A stretch of 41,098 nt of DNA from positions 1-41,098 of the forward strand of contig WRLG01000027.1 in assembly GCA_009777725.1 (NCBI GenBank), written 5' to 3'. The position numbers and the translations under genes were made by a program. Source of the DNA: Oscillospiraceae bacterium (lineage in GTDB: Bacteria > Bacillota > Clostridia > Oscillospirales > Ruminococcaceae). Shown here one piece after another: positions 6,931 through 14,278 of this stretch. The notes beneath the pieces are model-generated. The model was given only the letters and a program-made list of their open reading frames with translations. It ran no database searches and was not told where the DNA came from. The number at the start of each line of letters is the position of its first letter. Position 1 is the first letter of the stretch.

Positions 6931-7936
6931 TGCTAACAATAAACTCCTCCAGCTTAGCGGTAGCCTTTCCGCTGTCTATAACATTTTCAGCCGCTTTTAC
7001 CGCTTCTTCTATTGATTCATGCTTCCCTGCGACATATAGTGCGGCGGCGGAGTTGAGCACGGCGGCGTTGCGTTTCGCGCTCTCTTCTCCGCTTAGTACG
7101 GCGCGTAAAATTTCGGCGTTTTCGGCGGGTGTTCCGCCTGTCAATTCTGCGCGTTCACAGCGTTTAAAGCCGAATTGCTCGGGTGTTACCGTATATTTTT
7201 TCAGCCAGCCGTTTTTAACCTCGCATATAAAGGTCGGGGCGCATAATGAAATCTCGTCAAGCCCGTCCTCGCCGTGAACAACCATAGCACTTTTAACGTC
7301 TAAATTGGACAGCACCTGCGCCAAAGGCTCAACCAAATCCTTGTCGTAAACCCCCATAAGCTCCATTCTCGCGCCCGCCGGATTGGTCAGAGGTCCTAAA
7401 ATATTAAATACCGTCCTTATAGCAAGCTCGCGCCGAATGGGAGCGACATATTTCATGGCAATATGATAATTTTGCGCGTATAAAAAGCAGATTCCTATAT
7501 TTTTGAGCAGGCTCGCGCTCTTTTCGGGGGTGATATTAATATTAACACCCAACGCTTCCAAAACATCAGCCGCGCCGCATTTGCTTGACGCACTCCTGTT
7601 GCCGTGCTTCGCCACGGGTACGCCCGCCGCCGCCGTTATAATTGCCGCCGCAGTCGATATATTGAACGTGTTAGCCCCATCGCCGCCGGTCCCGACTATT
7701 TCAAGCGCGTCCATCTCGTGGAGCAGGCGTATGCAGTGCTTACGCATACCGAAAGCGGAAGCGGTAATCTCGTCAATTGTTTCGCCCTTTAAGCTCAATG
7801 CGGTAAGATACGCGCTTATCTGAACGTCCGTTGCCGCGCCTGTCATAATTTCGTCCATAACAGCCTCTGCTGTTTCGTATGATAAATCCTGTTTTTTTGA
7901 AAGTGCTAAAATAGCTTCCCTTATCATCGTCATCAT
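6920..7936 (-). CDS. trpD: Anthranilate phosphoribosyltransferase
   Basis: This 338-residue enzyme transfers phosphoribose from PRPP to anthranilate in tryptophan synthesis. The PRPP-binding motif GTGGD is at 82-86, and KHGNRSASSKCGAADVLEALG follows at 110-130. Length and order are normal for the family. The ATG at 7936 is 8 bases from AAGGAG. Two further in-frame ATGs (7933, 7927) follow directly. It is downstream of tatD with a 16-base gap. No other trp gene is in the window, so it is either a dispersed pathway gene or works on a related substrate. The standard function is the best reading. Confidence 0.93.
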   Translation of the reverse strand: MMTMIREAILALSKKQDLSYETAEAVMDEIMTGAATDVQISAYLTALSLKGETIDEITASAFGMRKHCIRLLHEMDALEIVGTGGDGANTFNISTAAAIITAAAGVPVAKHGNRSASSKCGAADVLEALGVNINITPEKSASLLKNIGICFLYAQNYHIAMKYVAPIRRELAIRTVFNILGPLTNPAGARMELMGVYDKDLVEPLAQVLSNLDVKSAMVVHGEDGLDEISLCAPTFICEVKNGWLKKYTVTPEQFGFKRCERAELTGGTPAENAEILRAVLSGEESAKRNAAVLNSAAALYVAGKHESIEEAVKAAENVIDSGKATAKLEEFIVSSGQ

Positions 7937-7952
7937 ATTAATTACTCCTTTA

Positions 7953-8726
7953 TTATTGCCAATCAAGATTAAACAATCTGCAAGTATTTTCAGCGGTAAC
8001 AGAAGCGACCCGTTCGGGCGTAACCCCTTTTACCTCCGCGATTTTCTCTATTATATGCGGGAGCATACCGCTGTCGCACCGCTTGCCCCGATACGGCTCG
8101 GGTGCCATATAAGGGCAGTCGGTTTCAAGCAAAAGCCTGTCAAGGGGGACTGCTTCCAAGGCTTCCAAGGCTCTGCGGGCGTTTTTGAAGGTGATTACGC
8201 CGGTAAAGCTGATGTATAACCCCAGTCTTAAAATTTCCTTCGCTGTTTGTGCCGAGCCGGAAAAGCAATGGGTCACGCCGCTGATGCCTTTGTATTTTTT
8301 CAAGATTGACAGCGTGTCCTCCGTCGCATCTCTGGAATGAATGATGACAGGCTTACCCGCGCTTGCGGCAAGCTCAAGCTGCTCCGCAAAAACCTGTTGC
8401 TGACGAGAGCGGACAACATTATCGTAATGATAATCCAATCCGATTTCACCGATTGCAACGACCTTTTCATCAGCCAGCCAGCCCCGCAGTCTTTCAAGAT
8501 AATCGCCCGGCAAAGCATTTACATCGCTCGGGTGAATCCCAACAGCGGCATAGATAAAAGGATACCGCTCCGAAAGCTTCATCGAAAGCTCGGAGCGTTT
8601 TAGGGTGCAGCCTATATTAATGATTTTCTCCGCGCCGTTTTTATGAAGCCGCCGCAAAAGCGCATCCCTGTCGTCATTATATCGGGTATCATCATAATGC
8701 GCGTGAGAATCAATATATTTAATCAT
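7953..8726 (-). CDS. TatD-family metal-dependent hydrolase (DNase)
   Basis: This 257-residue TIM-barrel hydrolase has the TatD ligand set: H8 and H10 in DSHAH, the glutamate of IGEIGLDYH, histidines in VIIHSRDA and VTHCFSGS, and the aspartate of LLETDCPYMAPEP. Family members act as 3'-5' exonucleases or DNA-repair and deacylation enzymes in the cytoplasm. Length is typical. Its start overlaps the SDR gene stop by 4 bases, and trpD follows 16 bases after its own stop, so the three are one transcript. Confidence 0.93.
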   Translation of the reverse strand: MIKYIDSHAHYDDTRYNDDRDALLRRLHKNGAEKIINIGCTLKRSELSMKLSERYPFIYAAVGIHPSDVNALPGDYLERLRGWLADEKVVAIGEIGLDYHYDNVVRSRQQQVFAEQLELAASAGKPVIIHSRDATEDTLSILKKYKGISGVTHCFSGSAQTAKEILRLGLYISFTGVITFKNARRALEALEAVPLDRLLLETDCPYMAPEPYRGKRCDSGMLPHIIEKIAEVKGVTPERVASVTAENTCRLFNLDWQ

Positions 8727-9460
8727 ACCGCCTCATCAATTCTTGCCAAGGCTTCTTCAATTGACATCCCGGCAAAATCCTGCACTCCTATTATTTTACC
8801 GTTACAGCCCTTGTTATCCAAAAACGCGCCGAGCACAACGCCCGGGATAACACTGCTGACTGCGTTGGGCGCGTTAGGTCCGCCCAAATCGGTTCTGCAC
8901 CATCCGGGGTCAGCCAGTGTTAAAATTACATCCTCGTCCTTAATCGTAGTGGATAAATCGTAAGTTACTTTATCCAGAGCCGCTTTGCTTGCGGAATAGC
9001 CTGCCTGATGAGGGTCTTCCGCAATGCCGCTGGTTATATTAATAATCCTCCCGAAGCCGCGCTCCAGCATTTGGGGCATAATACGGTAGCAAATCATCAT
9101 GGGGGCGATTGTGTTTATTTTAAAGCTTGTTTCATAATCGGAATCGGGGGTTTTAAAATAGTCATCGCGGTAGGTTGCTTGAATGGCGGCATTGTTAAAA
9201 AGAATATCAATAACCGTGCCTTTCGCTTCAATAACGTCAAGCATTTTGTTAATTGAGTTCACGTCTGAAAGCTCCGCCGAAACGGCGTAAGCCTCCACAT
9301 CCATCCTTATAATATCTCTGAGCAGGCTGTCGGTATGGTGCTTATCTCTGCTGTGTAAAACAAGATTGCATCCCTTCTCGGCTAAAAACCGCGCTATATA
9401 AAGACCAATTCCCCTGCTGGCTCCGGTAACAAGTGCCCATCTGCCTTTTACATCAACCAT
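8723..9460 (-). CDS. Short-chain dehydrogenase/reductase
   Basis: This is a classical SDR of 245 residues with the NAD(P)-binding TGASRGIG at 12-19, NNAA at 89-92, and the catalytic serine S144, Y155 and K159 (YSASK). The R near HSRDKHH after the second strand hints at NADP preference, which is only inference. The C-terminus (FLDNKGCNGKIIGVQDFAG) is short. The substrate cannot be told. AAAGGA precedes the ATG. It overlaps tatD by 4 bases and lies 51 bases after the epimerase gene. Confidence 0.9.
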   Translation of the reverse strand: MVDVKGRWALVTGASRGIGLYIARFLAEKGCNLVLHSRDKHHTDSLLRDIIRMDVEAYAVSAELSDVNSINKMLDVIEAKGTVIDILFNNAAIQATYRDDYFKTPDSDYETSFKINTIAPMMICYRIMPQMLERGFGRIINITSGIAEDPHQAGYSASKAALDKVTYDLSTTIKDEDVILTLADPGWCRTDLGGPNAPNAVSSVIPGVVLGAFLDNKGCNGKIIGVQDFAGMSIEEALARIDEAV

Positions 9461-9511
9461 ATGAAAACATTCCTTTCCTTTATACTCTTTGTATATTCCT
9501 TTAAAACTAAA

Positions 9512-10534
9512 TCAATTTTTGTTAAAGGCTTCAGCCGCCGCATCTAAAGCGGCTGCTATTTTATCGCACCAAGCATCAAATTCAGGGTCTTCGATTTGAA
9601 GCTCCTTATTCGCAAGTACGTTTTCAACCGTCATGCGAATCCCTTGGTCGAACCTTACCTTTGCATTAAAGCCGGGGACAAGCCGTTTAAGCTTTGAGTT
9701 GTCAAACACAACGGAATTTGCTTTATCGCCGATTAAACTGCCTGTAAAATCATAGTTTGAGCATCTCGCCAAAAAGTCCGATGTGGCGTAGCAGGGCTTT
9801 AGCTCCGCTCCCAAGGCGTTGGCTACAGAGCGGTAGATTTGATTCCATGTCACGGTTTCGTCCGAGGTGATTTGAACGGCTTCTCCTATTGCGTGAGCGT
9901 TCCCCAAAAGTCCTATGAACGCATCGGCGAAGTCGGAATTATGCGTCATTGTCCAAAGGGATGTGCCGTCACCGTGGATAATAACGGGCTTTCCCTCTAA
10001 AATTCTCTTAGCAACCTGCCAGCTACCATGCTCACCATGAACACCGAGAGGAATACTCCTTTCATCGTATGTATGGCTCGGGCGCACGATTGTTACGGGG
10101 AAGCCGTTTTCGCGGTACATTTTCATTAGATAATCCTCGCAGGCAATTTTTTCCCGCGAATATTTCCAGTAGGGGTTTGAAAGGGGCGTTCCCTCGTTTA
10201 CCCTGTAATCGGAAAGCGGCTTTTGATACGCCGAAGCGGAGCTTATAAATATAAATTGCCTTGTTTTGCCCGCAAAAAGGCGGTAATCCCTTTCAAGCTG
10301 AGAGGGGACAAACGCGATAAAATCCGCTACAACGTCAAAGTCCAAGCCTTCAAGCAGTTTTGCCGCCGCCTTTTCATCGTTTATATCGCAGGACAGTGAT
10401 TTAAAACCCTTAGGCAGGCGGTCATTCCGAGTCCCTCTGTTTATAAGATAAAATTCATGTTCGCCGCTTTCAATAAGCTTTTTGGATATTGCCGTGCTTA
10501 TAATACCGGTTCCGCCTATAAATAAAATTTTCAT
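9512..10534 (-). CDS. NAD-dependent epimerase/dehydratase family protein
   Basis: This extended SDR (340 residues) begins with the NAD-binding GGTGIIS at 7-13 and has an atypical active-site YSREK (Y125, K129) preceded by FISSASAY. Features such as FDVVADFIAFVP and the long C-terminal region resemble the CSP41-like or sugar-nucleotide epimerase group, but the substrate is not recognisable. The ATG at 10534 follows GGAAAGAGGT. A divergent promoter region separates it from the hydrolase gene at 10688. It probably heads the transcript with the SDR, tatD and trpD. Confidence 0.85.
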   Translation of the reverse strand: MKILFIGGTGIISTAISKKLIESGEHEFYLINRGTRNDRLPKGFKSLSCDINDEKAAAKLLEGLDFDVVADFIAFVPSQLERDYRLFAGKTRQFIFISSASAYQKPLSDYRVNEGTPLSNPYWKYSREKIACEDYLMKMYRENGFPVTIVRPSHTYDERSIPLGVHGEHGSWQVAKRILEGKPVIIHGDGTSLWTMTHNSDFADAFIGLLGNAHAIGEAVQITSDETVTWNQIYRSVANALGAELKPCYATSDFLARCSNYDFTGSLIGDKANSVVFDNSKLKRLVPGFNAKVRFDQGIRMTVENVLANKELQIEDPEFDAWCDKIAAALDAAAEAFNKN

Positions 10535-10568
10535 ATGCTACCTCTTTCCTTTTTTTCACTCTATTATA

Positions 10569-10597
10569 ATTGTAATATATTTTTTTATATTAGTCAA
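10569..10597 (-). promoter_or_regulatory. Promoter of the epimerase-SDR-tatD-trpD transcript
   Basis: On the minus strand TTGACT (10597-10592) and TACAAT (10574-10569) are separated by 17 bases, 34 bases before the epimerase start. Confidence 0.65.
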
Positions 10598-10637
10598 GTG
10601 GAATTTGAAAAGTTATTGTGATAATTGCACATTATCA

Positions 10638-10666
10638 TTGACAAACCAATAAATATACTGTATAAT
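10638..10666 (+). promoter_or_regulatory. Promoter of the hydrolase-LacI transcript
   Basis: TTGACA (10638-10643) and TATAAT (10661-10666) have a 17-base spacer, 21 bases before the start codon. It faces away from the epimerase promoter. Confidence 0.85.
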
Positions 10667-10687
10667 TTAATTAAAGGGGGAATATAC

Positions 10688-11374
10688 ATGAAAAGCTTTG
10701 ACGAAAACACATCAGCCGCCTGCGCCGAGGCTGCAGCCGCTATAATCGGCGAAATCAACGCGCTGAAGCCATTGCCCCTGCTTGACTTAAATTTACAAAG
10801 AGCATCACTCATAATCGTTGACGCGGTAAACGGCTTTATACGGGAGGGGAAGATGGCTTCACCTCTGATTGAATCTGTAATTCCGCCGATTGCGGAGCTT
10901 CTGGGCGAGTTTAAGCGTTTGGGCGCGTCCGTAATAGCTTTTGCGGACTGCCACGGTGAAAATTGCACCGAATTTGAGGCTTTCCCGCCGCATTGCGTTG
11001 AAAACACAAGCGAGAGCGAACTTGTAGACGAGCTTAAAAGCATAGGCGGCTACAAGCTAATCAAAAAGAATTCCACCAACGGCTTCCACGAAAGCGAGTT
11101 TGCGGAATTTTTAGAAGCGAACCCGCAGATTGATACCTTCGTGGTAACAGGCGACTGCACCGATATATGCGTTTTGCAATTTTGCCTGTCGCTTAAAACA
11201 TGGTTTACGGCGCGGAATCAAAAAATCCGCGTAATTATCCCCTTAAACTGCGTTGAAACCTACAACGCCCCTTGGCATAGCTCCGATTTTATGAACATAG
11301 CCGCATATAAAATCATGGCGGATAGTGGGATTGAGTTTGTTAAAGCAATAAAGGATGCGTCAATTAACAGTTAA
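10688..11374 (+). CDS. Nicotinamidase-like cysteine hydrolase (isochorismatase fold)
   Basis: This is a 228-residue isochorismatase-fold hydrolase. The catalytic triad is visible: D45 in LIIVDAVNGF, a lysine at 126 or 127 in LIKKNSTNGF, and C161 in VTGDCTDICV. D87, H89 and H102 (FADCH..., FPPHC) match the metal-binding set of PncA nicotinamidases, so nicotinamide to nicotinate in NAD salvage is the best guess. Another amide substrate is possible. The ATG at 10688 has AAAGGGGG upstream. The LacI gene begins 20 bases after its stop, which suggests that the regulator may respond to a related metabolite. Confidence 0.8.
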   Translation: MKSFDENTSAACAEAAAAIIGEINALKPLPLLDLNLQRASLIIVDAVNGFIREGKMASPLIESVIPPIAELLGEFKRLGASVIAFADCHGENCTEFEAFPPHCVENTSESELVDELKSIGGYKLIKKNSTNGFHESEFAEFLEANPQIDTFVVTGDCTDICVLQFCLSLKTWFTARNQKIRVIIPLNCVETYNAPWHSSDFMNIAAYKIMADSGIEFVKAIKDASINS

Positions 11375-11394
11375 CTGATTTTAGGAGGTTGCGT

Positions 11395-12432
11395 ATGAAA
11401 ATTACGATAAAGGACGTTGCGAAAGAGGCGAAAGTTTCGGTTACAACCGTATCGCGGGTTATTAATAAAAACACGAAAGTTTCCTCGGCAACGGTAAAGA
11501 AAGTAAGCGCGGCAATGAAAAAGCTCGGCTATTGCTCGGCTCAAATCGGGAAGAGCCCGCGGAAAAGCAGAAGCCAAACCATAATGGCTATCATTCCCTC
11601 AATTGACAACCCGCTTTTCGGCGATGTTCTCAGAGGCATGAGGGCGGGGGCTGCCGAGCATGAGTATGAGATAATAGCCTGCGTATCAAGCGACAGTATC
11701 ACAAATGAACAACGCTTGCTTAGTATGCTTTCCAACCACGCGGCGGAGGCGGCTGTTATATTGGGTACGCAGCTTGACAAGGATAAATTGAACGAGCTGA
11801 GCAAGGATTTTTACATAGCTCTCTGCTGTGAGTATGTAGAGGGTGCGGACGTTTTGGCAGTCACCGTTGACGATTCAGCGGGGGCTTATTACGCGACTAG
11901 GAATTTTATAAATATGGGGCATACCAAAATCGCAATAGTTTCAACTAAAACGTGCTCGTCTTCCTCTAAGGAACGCGAAAAGGGATACCTCAAAGCGTTG
12001 AAGGAAAGCGGAATAGAGTTCCGCGAGGAATATATATTCAGGGGCGGCTATAATTACAATAACGGCGCGGATGCGTTCAACACATTTATGTCACTGAGCG
12101 ATTCCCCTACCGCCGTATTCTGCGTATCGGATATTCTCGCGCTGGGGTTTGCCAATCAAGCAATCAAAGCGGATATAAAAATCGGCGTTGACATTTCAAT
12201 CTGCGGCTTTGACAATATCCCTTTCAGCGGGATGCACTCCCCCGGGATAACAACAATAGAGCAGCCCGGGTTTGAAATCGGCAGAACCGCCGTTGAGGAG
12301 CTTATTTACCGTATTCATAACGGCGTTAAATCCAGCCGCCATATCACCCTTAATTTTGAATTAATATCCCGGGATTCGATAAGGTCTTTAAACCCCTCAA
12401 AGCCCCCAACTTCAAAAAAGCGAAAGGCTTAG
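11395..12432 (+). CDS. LacI-family transcriptional regulator
   Basis: This 345-residue repressor has the LacI helix-turn-helix and hinge (TIKDVAKEAKVSVTTVSRVI, then YC... up to about residue 60), followed by a periplasmic-binding-protein-like ligand domain (about 62-335: IDNPLFGDVLRGM, FNTFMSLSDSPTAVFC and GFDNIPFSGMHSPGITTIEQP). The usual ligand is a sugar or nucleoside, not deducible here. AGGAGG lies 6 bases before the ATG. It is co-transcribed with the nicotinamidase-like gene and ends at a strong terminator. The lysine-rich C-terminal tail is unremarkable. Confidence 0.93.
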   Translation: MKITIKDVAKEAKVSVTTVSRVINKNTKVSSATVKKVSAAMKKLGYCSAQIGKSPRKSRSQTIMAIIPSIDNPLFGDVLRGMRAGAAEHEYEIIACVSSDSITNEQRLLSMLSNHAAEAAVILGTQLDKDKLNELSKDFYIALCCEYVEGADVLAVTVDDSAGAYYATRNFINMGHTKIAIVSTKTCSSSSKEREKGYLKALKESGIEFREEYIFRGGYNYNNGADAFNTFMSLSDSPTAVFCVSDILALGFANQAIKADIKIGVDISICGFDNIPFSGMHSPGITTIEQPGFEIGRTAVEELIYRIHNGVKSSRHITLNFELISRDSIRSLNPSKPPTSKKRKA

Positions 12433-12448
12433 GAGATGTCGAGAAAAG

Positions 12449-12486
12449 AAAAAATAAGCCTACTGTTTTCAGTAAGCTTATTTTTT
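12449..12486 (+). terminator. Intrinsic terminator after the LacI gene
   Basis: The 17-base arms at 12449-12465 and 12470-12486 (AAAAAATAAGC..., ...GCTTATTTTTT) have one mismatch and a 4-base loop, and the right arm ends in a T-run. The A-run on the left arm makes it usable by the convergent small gene too. Confidence 0.85.
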
Positions 12487-12500
12487 ATAAACAGTTAAGG

Positions 12501-12692
12501 TTATAAAGCCTTTATACCAACAATTTTTTCAACCCAAGAAACGTCTTCTTGCTCCATGACAACTACAGCTTTTATAATTGACTTTTGCAAGCCTATTACC
12601 TCGATACCCGCCTCTTGATTTTGCTTTTTAATGTCCAACAATTCGCCTAAATGACGTTTATGATTTTCTTTTGTTTTAATTGTAGTTGACAT
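12501..12692 (-). CDS. Small hypothetical protein
   Basis: This is a 63-residue protein I do not recognise. It starts MSTTIKTKENHKRHLGELLD, has a lysine-rich first half predicted helical, then a hydrophobic stretch (IIKAVVVM) and an acidic VEKIVGIKAL end. It has no signal peptide or cysteine motif. The start at 12692 is 8 bases from a perfect GGAGG, which is good evidence that it is translated. It lies downstream of rsmI by 24 bases and may be its last co-transcribed gene. Confidence 0.6.
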   Translation of the reverse strand: MSTTIKTKENHKRHLGELLDIKKQNQEAGIEVIGLQKSIIKAVVVMEQEDVSWVEKIVGIKAL

Positions 12693-12716
12693 AGTCATCA
12701 CCTCCTGTTTTTAATT

Positions 12717-13589
12717 TTAATAAAACCCTCTGCCTTCATTCAATAAAGAATACAATTCACTTTTCTTAAACCCCGTAAGCTTTGCCGCTTCCTTGCACGC
12801 TTCAGTGGCTTTAGTGCCACCTTCGATTAGTCCCCTCGCCATTGAAACGGCTTCCTCAACCGTGAATTCGGGGGTAGCAGCACCTTGCGGACAGCCCTCG
12901 ATTACAAGGACAAACTCACCCTTAGGAGCTTTGTCGGAATAATATTCAAGCGCGCCCGAAAGCGTAGTGCGGGTGAATTCCTCGTGGATTTTCGTCATTT
13001 CGCGGCATATGGAAATTTTTCTGTCACCAAAATAGCTCAGCATATCTGTTAGGGTTGATAAAAGCTTATGCGGGGCTTCAAAAAATATAAGCGTATTGCT
13101 GTTTAATGCGGCACTTTCAAGATGCTTGAAGCGTTGCTTTTTCGTTACCGATAAAAACCCCTCAAAGGAAAACCGCGCGGACGGCAGACCGCTTAAAGCG
13201 ATTGCCGCAGAAACGGCACTCGGTCCGGGGACAACTTCGAGAGGTACGCCGTTCTCTATGCAAAGCTTGAACAAGACCTCGCCCGGGTCGGATATGCAGG
13301 GCATCCCCGCGTCTGTAACAACAGCTCCGCTTTCGCCTGCCAAAAGCCGCTCTATAATCTTGTCCGTTACGGAGCGGGGGGAATGTTCATGATAGCTTAT
13401 GGTCGGTTTTTTGATTTCATAGCGGTTTAACAGCTTAACCGTAACCCTTGTATCCTCCGCGCAGATAAAGTTAACCGTTTTCAGCGTTTCAACAGCGCGG
13501 TAGGTTATATCGCCCAAATTGCCGATAGGCGTTCCGACGGCATAAAGCTTTCCGGGCAAAGAAATCAACTCATTTCGAGAAATTGTCAA
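12717..13589 (-). CDS. rsmI: 16S rRNA (cytidine-2'-O)-methyltransferase
   Basis: This 290-residue SAM-dependent methylase 2'-O-methylates C1402 of 16S rRNA. The family pattern is clear: KLYAVGTPIGNLGDITYRA at the start, CAEDTRVTVKLL, YHEHS, VTDAGMPCISDPGE, VPGPSAVSAAIALSGLP, and a C-terminal extension ending KKSELYSLL. It overlaps the upstream methyltransferase gene by 4 bases, matching the yabB-yabC neighbourhood of Bacillus. Confidence 0.95.
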   Translation of the reverse strand: MTISRNELISLPGKLYAVGTPIGNLGDITYRAVETLKTVNFICAEDTRVTVKLLNRYEIKKPTISYHEHSPRSVTDKIIERLLAGESGAVVTDAGMPCISDPGEVLFKLCIENGVPLEVVPGPSAVSAAIALSGLPSARFSFEGFLSVTKKQRFKHLESAALNSNTLIFFEAPHKLLSTLTDMLSYFGDRKISICREMTKIHEEFTRTTLSGALEYYSDKAPKGEFVLVIEGCPQGAATPEFTVEEAVSMARGLIEGGTKATEACKEAAKLTGFKKSELYSLLNEGRGFY

Positions 13590-14263
13590 TAGTTAATCGA
13601 GTTAAGAAATATATTCGGCAGAACTCTCATAAACGGCTTGCTCCCCAATCTTCCCTCAATAAGAAAAAGCCAAGGTGAAGCCGCCGGAGTTTTGCTGACA
13701 AAACGAAGAAGCTTAGGCTCTATATTATTATTTTTCATAGCCGTAATCACGTCCGCCAGCCTTTCCGGGCGGTTGCAAAGACAAAGCCGTCCGCCGAATC
13801 GTAAAAGCCGAACGGCGGCGGCGCACACATCGTTTAGATTGCAAAGAAGCTCATGCCGGGCAATTTTTTGCGCTTCGGATACACTTTCAAGCCCCGCGCC
13901 CGCCGCCTTGTAAGGCGGATTGCAGGTGACTAAATCAAGCCCTCGCGGGTAGCCCTCCCATAGGCTTTTAATATCGGCTGTGATGGGGATAACCCCTTCA
14001 AAATGATTTCTTTCAACTGTGGCTTTAAACTGCTCAATCGCTTGCTCTTGTATATCAACGCCGACAATCAGCGCGGGGTTATGCTTCATTTTCAGCAATA
14101 CAGGGATAATCCCGCACCCCGTACCGAGGTCGCATATTTTGTCGCGGCTTTTAGGAGCGGCGAAATCGGCTAGTAAAAAAGCGTCTGTTCCGAAAGTATG
14201 CTCTTTGCTTACGCAGATTTCTATGCCATCGCCGAGAGGCTCAAATTTAACAGTTGCCATCAT
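13586..14263 (-). CDS. TrmN6/YfiC-type N6-adenine tRNA methyltransferase
   Basis: This 225-residue Rossmann methyltransferase has the SAM loop DLGTGCGIIP (about 45-54) and the N6-adenine signature CNPPYK. In enterics the family modifies A37 of tRNA-Val. The Firmicute members (YabB type) sit next to rsmI as here, though their substrate is less studied. It opens with the typical FEPLGDGIEICVSKEHTFGTDA (residues about 7-28). Two adjacent ATGs (14263, 14260) are possible starts and the ribosome site is weak. The gene lies 15 bases after ispH-S1. Confidence 0.88.
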   Translation of the reverse strand: MMATVKFEPLGDGIEICVSKEHTFGTDAFLLADFAAPKSRDKICDLGTGCGIIPVLLKMKHNPALIVGVDIQEQAIEQFKATVERNHFEGVIPITADIKSLWEGYPRGLDLVTCNPPYKAAGAGLESVSEAQKIARHELLCNLNDVCAAAVRLLRFGGRLCLCNRPERLADVITAMKNNNIEPKLLRFVSKTPAASPWLFLIEGRLGSKPFMRVLPNIFLNSINY

Positions 14264-14278
14264 GCTTTTCCGGCTTAA

